A program made the position numbers and the translations under genes. Positions 17,073 through 24,666 of a stretch of DNA of 64,000 nt are shown in pieces. The stretch's first letter is position 1, and the number at the start of each line of letters is the position of its first letter. The stretch is taken from contig JAEKDP010000005.1 of NCBI GenBank assembly GCA_016521575.1, forward strand, positions 124,001-188,000, given 5' to 3'. The notes below the pieces were generated by a model, which made no database searches, had not been told where the DNA came from, and saw only the letters and a list, made by a program, of their open reading frames with translations. The stretch comes from Rhodobacteraceae bacterium F11138 (lineage in GTDB: Bacteria; Pseudomonadota; Alphaproteobacteria; Rhodobacterales; Rhodobacteraceae).

Positions 17073-18497
17073 ATGACAAAACCGAATTTGGCGCGCGCGT
17101 CGCTTCCCATCCTGATGGCCCTGGCTGCGGCCTCTCTGACTGCTTCGCTTGGGATCAGCATTGCGTCGGTGCTGCTGCCTACGCTGACGCGCAGTTTCGC
17201 TGTGACCGTGTCGCATGCGCAATGGGTGGTGCTGGCCTATCTTGTGGCGGTGACGGTTACCATCGTTTCGGCGGGGCGGCTTGGCGATCTGTTTGGCCAT
17301 CGCCGGGTCATGCTGACCGGCCTGATCGTCTTTGCCGCCGCGTCGATCCTTGGCGCCACGGCCCAGGATCTGGGCCTGTTGATCCTGGGGCGGGCGCTTC
17401 AGGGTGTTGGCGGGGCGATTCTGATCACGCTTTCGATGTCGATTGCGCGCGGCATGGTGCCAGCCGGACACCTGGGTGCCGCCATGGGCCTGTTGGGAAC
17501 CACCTCTGCCGCTGGAACCGCGCTTGGGCCTTCGCTTGGCGGTCTTGTGCTGGCCTGGGGCGACTGGCGGATGGCATTCTGGTTGCTTGCCGGATTTGCC
17601 GTACTGACGCTTGTTCTTGTTGTGCTTGCCATTCGGCCCGACCGCACGCGGTCCCAGCCATCGTTCAGATCACTGGATCTTCCGGGAACGGCTGTGCTGA
17701 TTGTTGCGCTTGCGGCCTATTCGCTTGGGACAAGCGGTGGCGCATCGGGTGTACCGGTCTCACCGGTCGTGCTTTTGACTGGCGCGCTGTCGGCGACTGC
17801 GCTTTTCGTGGTCATCGAAACCCGTGCGCGCGCGCCACTGGTGCCCATGACGGTGTTCAAGGACAGGATGACGGCGGTCGGCTTCGCCATGAATATCCTT
17901 GTCGGCACCGTCATGATGGCGACACTGGTGGTTGGCCCGTTTTTCCTGACGTTCTCTCTTGGGCTGGATGAGGCGGTTGTCGGTCTGGTTCTGGCCATCG
18001 GGCCGGTTGTCGCCGCGCTTTGCGGGATGCCTGCGGGGCGGTTGACGGATCGGTTCGGCGCGCGGCGGGTGATGTTCGCCGGACTGGCGCAGACCGTGTT
18101 CGGTCTGCTTTGCCTTGCCCTGCTGCCGCGCTGTTTTGGGGTTGGTGGATATATCGCCGCGCTGGTCCTACTGACCCCGGCTTTTCAAATGTTCCTGGCG
18201 GCCAACAACACTGCGGTCATGTCCGGTGCGTCAAGGGAACAGCGCGGGCGCCTCTCCGGTCTTCTGGGCCTGTCGCGCAACCTTGGGTTGATGACGGGGG
18301 CGTCCGCGATGTCCACCCTGTTCGTCGCCGTCATGGGAACAGGTGACGCGGCAGAAGCGCCAATCGCGAATGTCTCGCACGCCTTCACGATGACGTTCTT
18401 CGTCGCCGCCGTCCTGAGCGTGGCCGCACTGGGGTTGGCGGTCTGGAGCAATCCGATCAGGGGTGGTTCGCCTTGCAGAACCGGCCCCCAAAGGTGA
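17073..18497 (+). CDS. MFS drug exporter, DHA2 (14-helix) type
   Basis: 474 residues, the length of EmrB/QacA-like exporters, with about fourteen hydrophobic helices. Motif A is seen as GRLGDLFGHRR near 68-78, and the antiporter motif C as GTALGPSLGGLV near 149-160. Proton-driven export of drugs, dyes or toxic metabolites is the family role. The start ATG is 69 bases from the divergent MerR gene, and the SoxR-type box between them suggests it is induced by that regulator. It converges on the fused boxR-like gene with only about 40 bases between their stops. Confidence 0.85.
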   Translation: MTKPNLARASLPILMALAAASLTASLGISIASVLLPTLTRSFAVTVSHAQWVVLAYLVAVTVTIVSAGRLGDLFGHRRVMLTGLIVFAAASILGATAQDLGLLILGRALQGVGGAILITLSMSIARGMVPAGHLGAAMGLLGTTSAAGTALGPSLGGLVLAWGDWRMAFWLLAGFAVLTLVLVVLAIRPDRTRSQPSFRSLDLPGTAVLIVALAAYSLGTSGGASGVPVSPVVLLTGALSATALFVVIETRARAPLVPMTVFKDRMTAVGFAMNILVGTVMMATLVVGPFFLTFSLGLDEAVVGLVLAIGPVVAALCGMPAGRLTDRFGARRVMFAGLAQTVFGLLCLALLPRCFGVGGYIAALVLLTPAFQMFLAANNTAVMSGASREQRGRLSGLLGLSRNLGLMTGASAMSTLFVAVMGTGDAAEAPIANVSHAFTMTFFVAAVLSVAALGLAVWSNPIRGGSPCRTGPQR

Positions 18498-18536
18498 TGC
18501 TTTTTGCCGTGGCCGCCTTTCGGTCTGCGCCTTGGG

Positions 18537-19424
18537 TCAGGGATCTGCGTGCCGCCAGTCGGCAAAAGACAGCCCGCGCGCCACCGTGTCTTCGATCATC
18601 TGGCTGGGTTTCCAGGCAATCGGATCTTCCCGCGCCAGTTCGCGATGACGCGCCAGAACCCGATCCGGACCCAGCGTGTCGGCGTAATGGATCAGCCCGC
18701 CGCGCCAGCGCGGAAAGCCATAGCCGAAGACCGTGACCAGATCGACATCCGCAGCAGAGGCGGCGATGCCTTCGGCCAGAATATCGGCCGCCACGGCCAG
18801 GATCACGGTGTCATGGGTTGCGATGATCCGGCTCAGGGCCTGAGCCTCAAGATGGCGATAGCCGTCCTGCCCATAGAGCGCCACAACCTCGCCGATCGGC
18901 ATTCCGGCGTGCTCTTCGATCTCGACATTCAATTCGACGAACGGCACATGCAGCGTCTGGCTGGCCATGGCGCCGAGCGTGGATTTGCCCGCCCCACGCA
19001 GACCGATCAGGCAGATTCGTTGCGCCCGAAGATGTTCAGGCGCAAGCGGATTTAGCGCATCCATCGCCTTTTGCCGCCGTTCCGCGGTGGCGGCGCGATA
19101 CAGGTCCGCAATCCGCAAGGCGTCCGACGTCCAGGGATCTTCGAGACCCACGAACCATTCGATCTTCAGATCCAGGGCAACGGAAACGCGTTGCAGCAAT
19201 CTAATCGAGATATTTCCCTCGCCGGCCTCAAGCTGTGCCAGGTAGCGTGGCGAAACGCAGGATTTTTCGGACAGCAAACGGCGCGGAATGCCCCTGAGGT
19301 CGCGCGCCTTGCGCACCCGTTCACCGACCCGTTGCATCAGGTCGCGTACTTCGGCTTCCATGGCATTTTCCGCGCTGCTTTGCGTGGTATCGCCGCGAAA
19401 ATTCGTGATTCCTGCCATATTCAA
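18537..19424 (-). pseudogene. boxR: BoxR-type regulator truncated and fused to the tail of a 3-hydroxyacyl-CoA dehydrogenase
   Basis: One open frame of 295 codons made of two unrelated parts. Residues 26-95 are an XRE-type HTH (LLSEKSCVSPRYLAQLEAGEGN) and residues 134-211 a shikimate-kinase-like domain with P-loop LIGLRGAGKSTLG and FVELNVEIEEHAGM. This is the plan of BoxR/BzdR, which sense benzoyl-CoA. From about residue 213 it changes to FGYGFPRWRGGLIHYADT, the end of FadB-like 3-hydroxyacyl-CoA dehydrogenases. The junction is near base 18788. The effector domain lacks its second half, so normal sensing is unlikely. A start at the Met of MEAEVRDLM (19361) is more probable than 19424. Confidence 0.8.
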
Positions 19425-19534
19425 GCACCATGAACTATAATGCAGAGCCTAGCCGCGCCATGTGTTGGTTATCACCCAGTTTGATCTACCGTTTTCAGCA
19501 GGTTTGATACCGGAAGAGCCTTGCAGTCCGCAGC
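19425..19534. other. boxR upstream region running into the Mu-like prophage end
   Basis: Short region before the boxR-like start. Host sequence (with tataatgcag, a possible promoter or operator remnant) runs to about 19462, where prophage end sequence begins. Confidence 0.5.
19463..19511. repeat. Prophage right-end (attR-like) tandem transposase-binding sites
   Basis: Two sites in tandem, 22 bases apart as in the R1/R2 sites of Mu: TATCACCCAGTTTGATCTAC from 19470 and TTTTCAGCAGGTTTGATACC at 19492-19511. A terminal TG lies seven bases before the first site (19463), at the same spacing as at the other end. Confidence 0.6.
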
Positions 19535-19951
19535 CTATCCGGGACCGCCCGGGGTGTTGGGTGGAATGGCGGATGATCTTCGGCGGCGTTTGGAGCGGTG
19601 CCACCAGGCATGAATGGCGGATTTCTTGACCTGACGTTGCGGCGGAAAGTGGGCGGCAACGTCATCGGCGATCTGAACGAAGGTCATTCGGTCGATGCCG
19701 GCCGTGATGAAAGCTTGCAGTTCGGGGTCGCTTTCGATCTTGGGCGGTGGTCCAGAACGATGGGCGCGGCGGTGATCCGTGATCGGCCAGGCTTCGGGTG
19801 AAAGGGTGTTTAATCCGTCTTTATCGGCCCGTTTAACGGCGCTTTCAAGGGCTGCAATGGCTTGTGTCTGCGCGGCTTGGGCAGACCGCAGAAGGGCATC
19901 CGCTTCGGCAAGCTTGGCTGTCACAAGGTCCAGATCGGCTCGAAGTGTCAT
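19535..19951 (-). CDS. Mu-like phage hypothetical protein
   Basis: 138 residues. Residues 1-45 form a likely coiled coil (LVTAKLAEADALLRSAQAAQ). The C-terminal part (DPELQAFITAG, FVQIADDVAAHF, KKSAIHAWWHRSK) has the look of a DNA-binding helix-turn-helix common in small Mu-like phage proteins of this bacterial group. The ATG overlaps the stop of the upstream regulator-like gene (ATGA), typical of phage operons. I do not recognise a named family. Confidence 0.5.
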   Translation of the reverse strand: MTLRADLDLVTAKLAEADALLRSAQAAQTQAIAALESAVKRADKDGLNTLSPEAWPITDHRRAHRSGPPPKIESDPELQAFITAGIDRMTFVQIADDVAAHFPPQRQVKKSAIHAWWHRSKRRRRSSAIPPNTPGGPG

Positions 19952-20310
19952 GGCCCGTTTCCTCGCATCCCGTATCGGTTCAGATGTTTGCGCACGGTCA
20001 CGTCAGTGACCCTCAGCCTGCGGGCGATATCGGCAAGGTTCCAGCCCTGGACGTGCAGGCAGGCGGACAACCATGGCGTCACAAGCGGAACCCGGCGCGG
20101 CAACAGGTAATCGGATTGCGCCAGTTCGGCGGTCTTCTCCGCGCCGACCAGCGCCGCCACACGGGACCGGGTTTTCGGGTTCCTTGGGATGTACATTTCG
20201 GCACCGCCAAACGTCAGCAGGAACTGAATGCCGAGGTCGACACCCAGAATGGCGACATAGGGTTCCACCTCGGCGGGTGTTCTCGGGTATGGCTTGGCTG
20301 GAACGGGCAT
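19948..20310 (-). CDS. Mor-like phage transcription regulator
   Basis: 120 residues. It has a GGAEMYIPRN-like hinge and a C-terminal helix-turn-helix (NLADIARRLRVTDVTVRKHL), the arrangement of Mor/C middle- and late-gene activators of Mu. aagggg lies ten bases before the ATG. In Mu, mor follows gemA directly; here head and protease genes lie between them, a sign of rearrangement. Whether the protein is still made is unknown. Confidence 0.55.
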   Translation of the reverse strand: MPVPAKPYPRTPAEVEPYVAILGVDLGIQFLLTFGGAEMYIPRNPKTRSRVAALVGAEKTAELAQSDYLLPRRVPLVTPWLSACLHVQGWNLADIARRLRVTDVTVRKHLNRYGMRGNGP

Positions 20311-20351
20311 GCTTTGGACAAACCCCTTATCTGACAGTTTGCGGTATGCGC

Positions 20352-20384
20352 CCCGGTCCGCGTGATGCTGGCGCGCGGACCGGG
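20352..20384. other. Hairpin in front of the Mor-like gene
   Basis: Perfect 11-bp arms CCCGGTCCGCG (20352-20362) and CGCGGACCGGG (20374-20384) with an 11-base loop. No T-run follows on either strand, so its role is unclear. Confidence 0.55.
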
Positions 20385-20429
20385 ACTGTGCCCAGCATCC
20401 GGTGTCTGGCGCACCGGGAGGGCATTTCG

Positions 20430-20454
20430 ACCGGCGGGCAACTTGCCCGCCGGT
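20430..20454 (-). terminator. Strong hairpin after the protease-like gene
   Basis: Perfect 12-bp arms ACCGGCGGGCAA (20430-20441) and TTGCCCGCCGGT (20443-20454) around one base, beginning seven bases after the protease-like stop. It lacks a U-tract in the direction of transcription, so it may be a processing or pausing hairpin rather than a full terminator. Confidence 0.5.
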
Positions 20455-20460
20455 ACAGTT

Positions 20461-20994
20461 TTAGTCGCCAAGAACACCCGGTTTCAGGCCGAGCTGCGAA
20501 CAGACCGCAGCCGCCGCGTCCGATTGGGCGATCTCTGCGCTTGAAGACGGCGGCGGGCCATTGGGAACCGCCTGCGCCATGATGTGGGCATAGGCCGGGG
20601 CTGACGTTGTCATGAACCTGTGAAAGCTGACTTCATCCTGGGTGCAAAGAGACGTGGCCCAGGCCTTCATGGCCTTGGTGATGAAGCCGCGCGCCTGGGC
20701 GGTCCACTCCACCCGGCCCCAATGGCCGGTTTCATCCGCCTTCAGATCCTTGATCCAGCCCGCCGCAGGCACCGGGCCGCTGCGCTGTTCGGGGTGAGTG
20801 TCGGACTGGTGTTCATAGTCCACAGGCAGATCGACCGTATCGGCCTGGAAGGCGCTCACAATCTTCTGCGGGTCAGCCAGGTTGAATCGGCGTCGGTCGC
20901 GACCAACCATCTGACCGACCGGAAAGAGCTGCACCCAATCCGGGGCAGCGCCGCCCAGGTCACGGTCGTAAGTGGCTGTCAAAATCCCGCGCAT
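20461..20994 (-). pseudogene. Mu I-like prohead protease/scaffold, damaged and shortened
   Basis: About 177 codons from an ATG at 20994. The N-terminal part is clear Mu I protein: DWVQLFPVGQMVGRD, DLPVDYEHQSD, GPVPAAGWIKDL and GRVEWTAQARGFI, which processes the prohead scaffold. After ITKAMKAW the usual continuation is garbled, then family-like tail pieces (ALA-like QAVPNGPPP, AAAVCSQLGLKPGV) follow, so several internal bases are probably lost and the end is missing. In Mu this gene lies before the head gene T; here it lies after it. Confidence 0.65.
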
Positions 20995-20998
20995 CCGA

Positions 20999-21894
20999 TC
21001 AGCCCGCAACAAACGGGGTGACAATCAGGTCCGCCGTTCCCTTCCAGGGATTGGACGCGCCGCCGGTTCCGTTTTCGGTGTTGAGAATGTGCAGGGCGGC
21101 GTCTTCGAGCGATGGTGGAACAACCAATGTTGTCGGGCTGATCCCCAGAATGCGCCCGTTCTCACTGCGGAAATTCATCATCGCTGCGCGCGCGGCGGCA
21201 TAGCTGGCGGAATCCAGTGTCGCCTTGCTGCCAAAGCCGAGCTGCCACAGACCGAACCCGGCATTGATGCGCGCCCGAACGCCATAAACATATTCGTCAT
21301 TCATATAGACATGGGCATCGGTGGAAGACGTCAGGGACTGGAACCCGTAATCGTCGCGTTCCTGCAGATCAGCGGCTTGACCGCGCGCGACGTGTCCAGA
21401 AGATACCAGGCATCACTTGCCCCGCTCTCAAAGTTGCTGACAGTGATCTCGTTGCCCTGCGTGTCTGTCTGCGGGTGATCGGCATCAAAGAAGTTCTGCC
21501 CGTCATAGCAGGCGGTGTCAAAGCCGGACGCCAGCAAGCCAAACACCAGTTCTTCGGGATGGTTTTTGGCCAGATAACCCATTTCGGAAAAGGCGGGTTT
21601 GAACACGCCCAACTTGTCGTCAGAGATATCGTCGCGCGTTACCGATACCGTGCTTTCGAACTTGCGGTTGGTGATCGTGAAGCTGTGCGCTTGCAGGCTG
21701 TGCACATGGCGCGCCCCGATCCATTCGCGCAATTGCGGGAACTGCCCCAGCCAGCTATAGGTTTCATCGCGACCCGAACTGGGCACGGTCATGGCGATCT
21801 TGTCCTTGTGCGTCGCGGCTTGCAAAGAGGCTTCGGAATAGACGGTCTTGAAGCCTTTGAAGACCAGATCAAGAGATTCTTCGTTGATGAGCAT
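20999..21894 (-). pseudogene. Mu T-like major head protein, broken by a one-base deletion
   Basis: The first 187 codons (MLINEESLDLVFKGFKTVY ... ASDAWYLLDTSRAVKPLI) and the last 101 (MNDEYVYGVRARINAGFGLW ... TADLIVTPFVAG) belong to one Mu-like major capsid protein but lie in different frames. Near 21367 the sequence reads ctgatctgcagg where an intact frame needs one more C to read LILQERDDYGFQSL. The one-base loss ends the first frame nine codons later. It follows gemA by 363 bases. It could be an assembly error, but the neighbouring genes are also decayed. Confidence 0.75.
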
Positions 21895-22257
21895 TGGCGG
21901 TTTTCCTGTCCGATTGTTTGCGGACAGAATAGGAAAAGCGCCGGATGCAGTTACATCCACAAGCCAGTGCGGGCCGTCTGATGATGCCGGGAAATTGGAT
22001 TGCGCGGTGCGTAGCACAGGCCGGATCGCAAGAGAAGATTGCAGGTATTGCCATGCGGTTTTGGGAACTGGCGTGCAGCTCCTGGAGCGCACTTCGATTC
22101 TTAAAGGGTTTCTAGCCAAATTTTTACGGTTTCAGCAGATTTGACGGGGTAGCCCCGCCCGGCGGACTTGAGGGCGCTCAGAGGGCCGCACAGTGAGACG
22201 CACGAAAAAGGGCGGGGCATTGCTGCACCGCCCCACCGTTCGCTTTTGTCTGCCGGA
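21895..22257. other. Gap between gemA and the head gene with an internal end-like site
   Basis: 363 bases without a supportable gene. It holds TTTCAGCAGATTTGACGGGG (22130-22149), which resembles the end repeats of the prophage and has the same orientation as the right end. The rest is unrecognised and may be remnant phage DNA. Confidence 0.5.
22130..22149. repeat. Internal copy of the prophage end repeat
   Basis: TTTCAGCAGATTTGACGGGG matches the right-end site TTTCAGCAGGTTTGATACCG at most positions. An internal end-like site suggests a second element end or a fused rearrangement at this point. Confidence 0.5.
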
Positions 22258-22668
22258 TCAGGCCGCGCGCGCCTTCATGGATTTCAGCGCCGTGATAACC
22301 TTTGGTGCGGTCTCTTTGCGCAGGAACCGCAGGCTGGAAATCTTCCAAGTGCGTTCCAGCCATTTGTTCAGTTCGTCTTCCCCGGCCTGCGCGCGCGTGT
22401 ATTCCTGCCAGAGCGCCCGGATCAGCTCTATCTGCCCGATGGTGGCCGTGCCAGGCCGATTACCATAGCTGCGCCCCTTCTGCTCCGCAGGCGCAAAGCC
22501 CAAGTATTCGAATAATCCCACAAGCGCCTCAAACCCGTCAACGTCCAGTTCTGTCAGCGATGCCACCCCGCCGATCTCCACAAGCGCCGCGCGGTATTGC
22601 TCTTCGTTCAACCGGGTCTTTGTCTTGGCGACATAGACCAGCTTCATCTGATTACGCGAGATTTTCAT
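22258..22668 (-). CDS. gemA: GemA family phage regulatory protein
   Basis: 136 residues matching the Mu gp16 (GemA) family, which modulates host gene expression and replication in Mu. Visible landmarks are MKLVYVAKTKTRLNEEQYRA at the start, LTELDVDGFEALVGLFEYLGF in the middle and TIGQIELIRALWQEY followed by LNKWLERTWKISSLRFLRKE near the end. A good ribosome-binding site (gaaaggaga) precedes the ATG at 22668; a longer in-frame start at 22731 lies within the upstream gene. The frame looks intact, unlike most of its neighbours. Confidence 0.75.
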   Translation of the reverse strand: MKISRNQMKLVYVAKTKTRLNEEQYRAALVEIGGVASLTELDVDGFEALVGLFEYLGFAPAEQKGRSYGNRPGTATIGQIELIRALWQEYTRAQAGEDELNKWLERTWKISSLRFLRKETAPKVITALKSMKARAA

Positions 22669-22975
22669 GGCGGTCTCCTTTCGCTTCGTCTTCGGTTTGG
22701 AAAAGGCCGGGATCATCGCGGATGCTGGCACAGAGCTTCATCATGAAGCCCGTTGCGTCTTCGCCCTGGCCGTCCGCGATGACATGCAGGGCATGGGCTG
22801 TGAAATACGCCACCGACAGGGATTCCTGCTGGTCAAAGCGGTCATGGGCGATTGCGTCCATGATCCGCGCCGCATGATAGAGCGCCTGTCGCAGCTCTTC
22901 GACGCGGTTGTACTGATCCCGGCATTCCAGCCGGTTGACCTTGATGATGCACTGGGTGCTTGGCACAATGCTCAT
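22652..22975 (-). CDS. Mu-like phage early-region hypothetical protein
   Basis: 107 residues, mainly helical (RVEELRQALYHAARIMDAIA, SVAYFTAHALHVIADGQGED). It sits between two other early phage genes with ATGA-type overlaps, as in Mu-like early operons. No family recognised. Confidence 0.5.
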   Translation of the reverse strand: MSIVPSTQCIIKVNRLECRDQYNRVEELRQALYHAARIMDAIAHDRFDQQESLSVAYFTAHALHVIADGQGEDATGFMMKLCASIRDDPGLFQTEDEAKGDRHENLA

Positions 22976-23310
22976 TGCAGCCTCTTTTCGGTTTTGTGCA
23001 GGCCAAGCAAGACCGAGCGGCGAAACAGCTTCTGAACGAAGCCCATAAACCCCACTGCATTCCTGTTTGGTGCTTTCAGCATGTTCAGGGTCTTGGCGAT
23101 GTCCGGTTCATCGCTGCCACGCGTTTCAAGTACCTGGTCCAACGTCGCCAACGACTTGCAATTGATCTCAAAGGTTTTTGAAACCTGAGAAAGAGCGGCG
23201 GGTAATTGATCCGCCTCTTCATCGGACAGAGGCATCACCATGATGGCTTTGCCTTCAAACAGCGGTGCAATGTCGTCGGACACCGGAATGCGGATTACGA
23301 TTTCGGTCAT
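22972..23310 (-). CDS. Mu-like phage early-region hypothetical protein
   Basis: 112 residues from an ATG that overlaps the MuB-like stop as TAATG; the next gene overlaps its own stop. It begins MTEIVIRIPVSDDIAPLFEG and ends with a basic, hydrophobic tail (FMGFVQKLFRRSVLLGLHK). No named family recognised. Confidence 0.5.
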   Translation of the reverse strand: MTEIVIRIPVSDDIAPLFEGKAIMVMPLSDEEADQLPAALSQVSKTFEINCKSLATLDQVLETRGSDEPDIAKTLNMLKAPNRNAVGFMGFVQKLFRRSVLLGLHKTEKRLQ

Positions 23311-23550
23311 TATCGGCATCCTTCCTCAAAGAGTTTCATTGCGAAAAGGTAGCCTTCGGCGGTCGCTGTTCCGGTATCGCTCATGTCCCGTGCATCGTTC
23401 AGAACCTCGGACACATAACCCAGCCCGCCAAGGCGGCGCGCCTTGCGGGCCAGCGCTTCAACAACCGTTGCATCGGTCAGTCCGCGTGATTTGCAGAGCC
23501 GTTCCACATCTTCTTTAGGGACGTATTCAACAACCACACGAGGGTGCGTT
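23310..23550 (-). pseudogene. MuB-like ATPase, C-terminal fragment
   Basis: About 78 codons, PRVVVEYVPKEDVERLCKSRG ... LFEEGC-type, matching the helical C-terminal domain of the phage transposition ATPase (VVEALARKARRLGGLGYVSEVL). The ATPase core with its Walker motifs is gone. The fragment begins directly where the transposase fragment ends, in another frame, so one deletion removed the end of gene A and the start of gene B. Confidence 0.65.
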
Positions 23551-24171
23551 CATCGGAAGCGCGAAATGCAGATTAATACCCATGATCTTGCAGATGCCCA
23601 GGGGCTGGATGCCCTTCGCGATACCGTTGCGGAAACGGTGCGGAGTCCCCCCTGCAACCCGATGCCCGGCAAAGGACGAACCGTTGTCGGGATAGAGGTT
23701 TTCGAAGATACCGAAGCGCTCGCAGACCCGCTTGATCAGGCGAACCGTTGCGTTGGCGTTTTCGGTCGGTGTCAGTTCCCAGTCCCGAACCATGTTCGAC
23801 GCCACGTCGACCAGGACCAGCATGACGGGCCGTGTCGCCTTGCCGTTGCCCAGATCCACCCAGTAATCCTGCGTCCGCCCATCGAGCGAAACCCATTCCA
23901 GGGGAAGAACGGATGTCTGGTCACGGCGCGCCGGGATGGTCAGCCGCTTGGCGGTTTCGTCCTTCCCATAGCGCGCGTGCATTCGCTGCGCCTCGCTCAG
24001 CTCGTTCCAGCGCCGGTAGAACGTCTGGTAGAATGGAACCGCCCAACCCAGCATCTTTCCCGCGTCGTCAATCCGTCTTCAGGCCTCCAGCAGAGGCCAG
24101 TCCGGCGCGGCATCGCGGATCATGGTCATGAAGAACCGCCATGCAGATGACTCAGATTGAAAGAAGCGCAT
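23539..24171 (-). pseudogene. MuA-like transposase fragment with an in-frame stop
   Basis: The catalytic core of a Mu-type DDE transposase is clear: WVSLDGRTQDYWVDL with the first Asp, VLVDVASNMVRDWEL, RLIKRVCERFGIFENLYPDN with the second Asp, and GICKIMGINLHFALP. The N-terminal DNA-binding domains are absent. An in-frame TGA at 24079-24081 splits AWRFFMTMIRDAAPDWPLL from the rest, and the catalytic-Glu region and C-terminus are lost at the fusion with MuB. It cannot encode an active transposase. Confidence 0.75.
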
Positions 24172-24458
24172 TTGCACTGGCACTATTTAGATTCGCGCGG
24201 GCACAGGCAAACGTTTCAAAGAATGGGAATTTCCGACAAGCTTGGAACGCCTTTCATTCGCCGCTTGGCTTTTGGGTTCTGATGCGAGACGCCAGCCACG
24301 ATTTGCGGAATGCCATGAAGGACCGAGCCGACAATATACAGACGGCTCTTGCACTCGTTATGCACGATGACGTGGAAAGCGGTGAGGAGGGAGTTTCACG
24401 GTGGCGGTCAGTCATCGAGGCGGTGCCCGTTAAGCAGCGAGACGGCACCTCAGATTGA
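24141..24458 (+). CDS. Possible small phage protein in the repressor position
   Basis: 105 codons on the plus strand, divergent from the transposase fragment and pointing to the left prophage end, where Mu encodes its repressor. The reading is helical (NFRQAWNAFHSPLGFWVLM, NIQTALALVMHDDVESGEEG), but no repressor HTH is evident, the ATG lacks a good ribosome-binding site and it overlaps the antisense transposase remnant. It could be a remnant or a chance frame. Confidence 0.25.
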   Translation: MQMTQIERSAFALALFRFARAQANVSKNGNFRQAWNAFHSPLGFWVLMRDASHDLRNAMKDRADNIQTALALVMHDDVESGEEGVSRWRSVIEAVPVKQRDGTSD

Positions 24459-24666
24459 GGTAAGCGGTGGGCGGAAAAGACCGCACACCTTGCGCACATC
24501 ATTTATTGAATTCATTGGATTTTTTCGCGCGTTTCTCGGCGCAGATGCGCCATTTCTGGCCAGATTTCCCGAAAAGGTACCAAACCCGGTGAAAAGGCCA
24601 ATCCTCAACACATTAAAAAACAAGCGTCATTTTTTCACGAGGTATCAAACCCGCTGAAAGCCGTCA
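24459..24666. repeat. Prophage left-end (attL-like) region with two transposase-binding sites
   Basis: AT-richer stretch with GGTACCAAACCCGGTGAAAA (from 24576) and GGTATCAAACCCGCTGAAAG (from 24641), direct repeats 65 bases apart that are inverted relative to the sites at 19470-19511. The last ends seven bases before a terminal CA (24665-24666), after which transporter coding sequence begins. Confidence 0.65.

Larger units (their letters stand above)
19463..24666 (-). mobile_element. Decayed Mu-like prophage remnant
   Basis: About 5.2 kb on the minus strand holding broken MuA, MuB, GemA, head protein, protease and late-activator genes. Its outer borders carry inverted copies of a 20-base repeat of consensus TTTCAGCRGGTTTGATACC, as expected for MuA-binding end sites, with TG...CA termini (TG at 19463-19464; CA at 24665-24666). 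An intact Mu-like phage is about 35-40 kb, so most of it is missing. The five bases outside each end (CCATG on the left, GACAC on the right) do not match, so the original target duplication has been lost. Transposase and head genes are disrupted, so it cannot move by itself. Confidence 0.75.
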
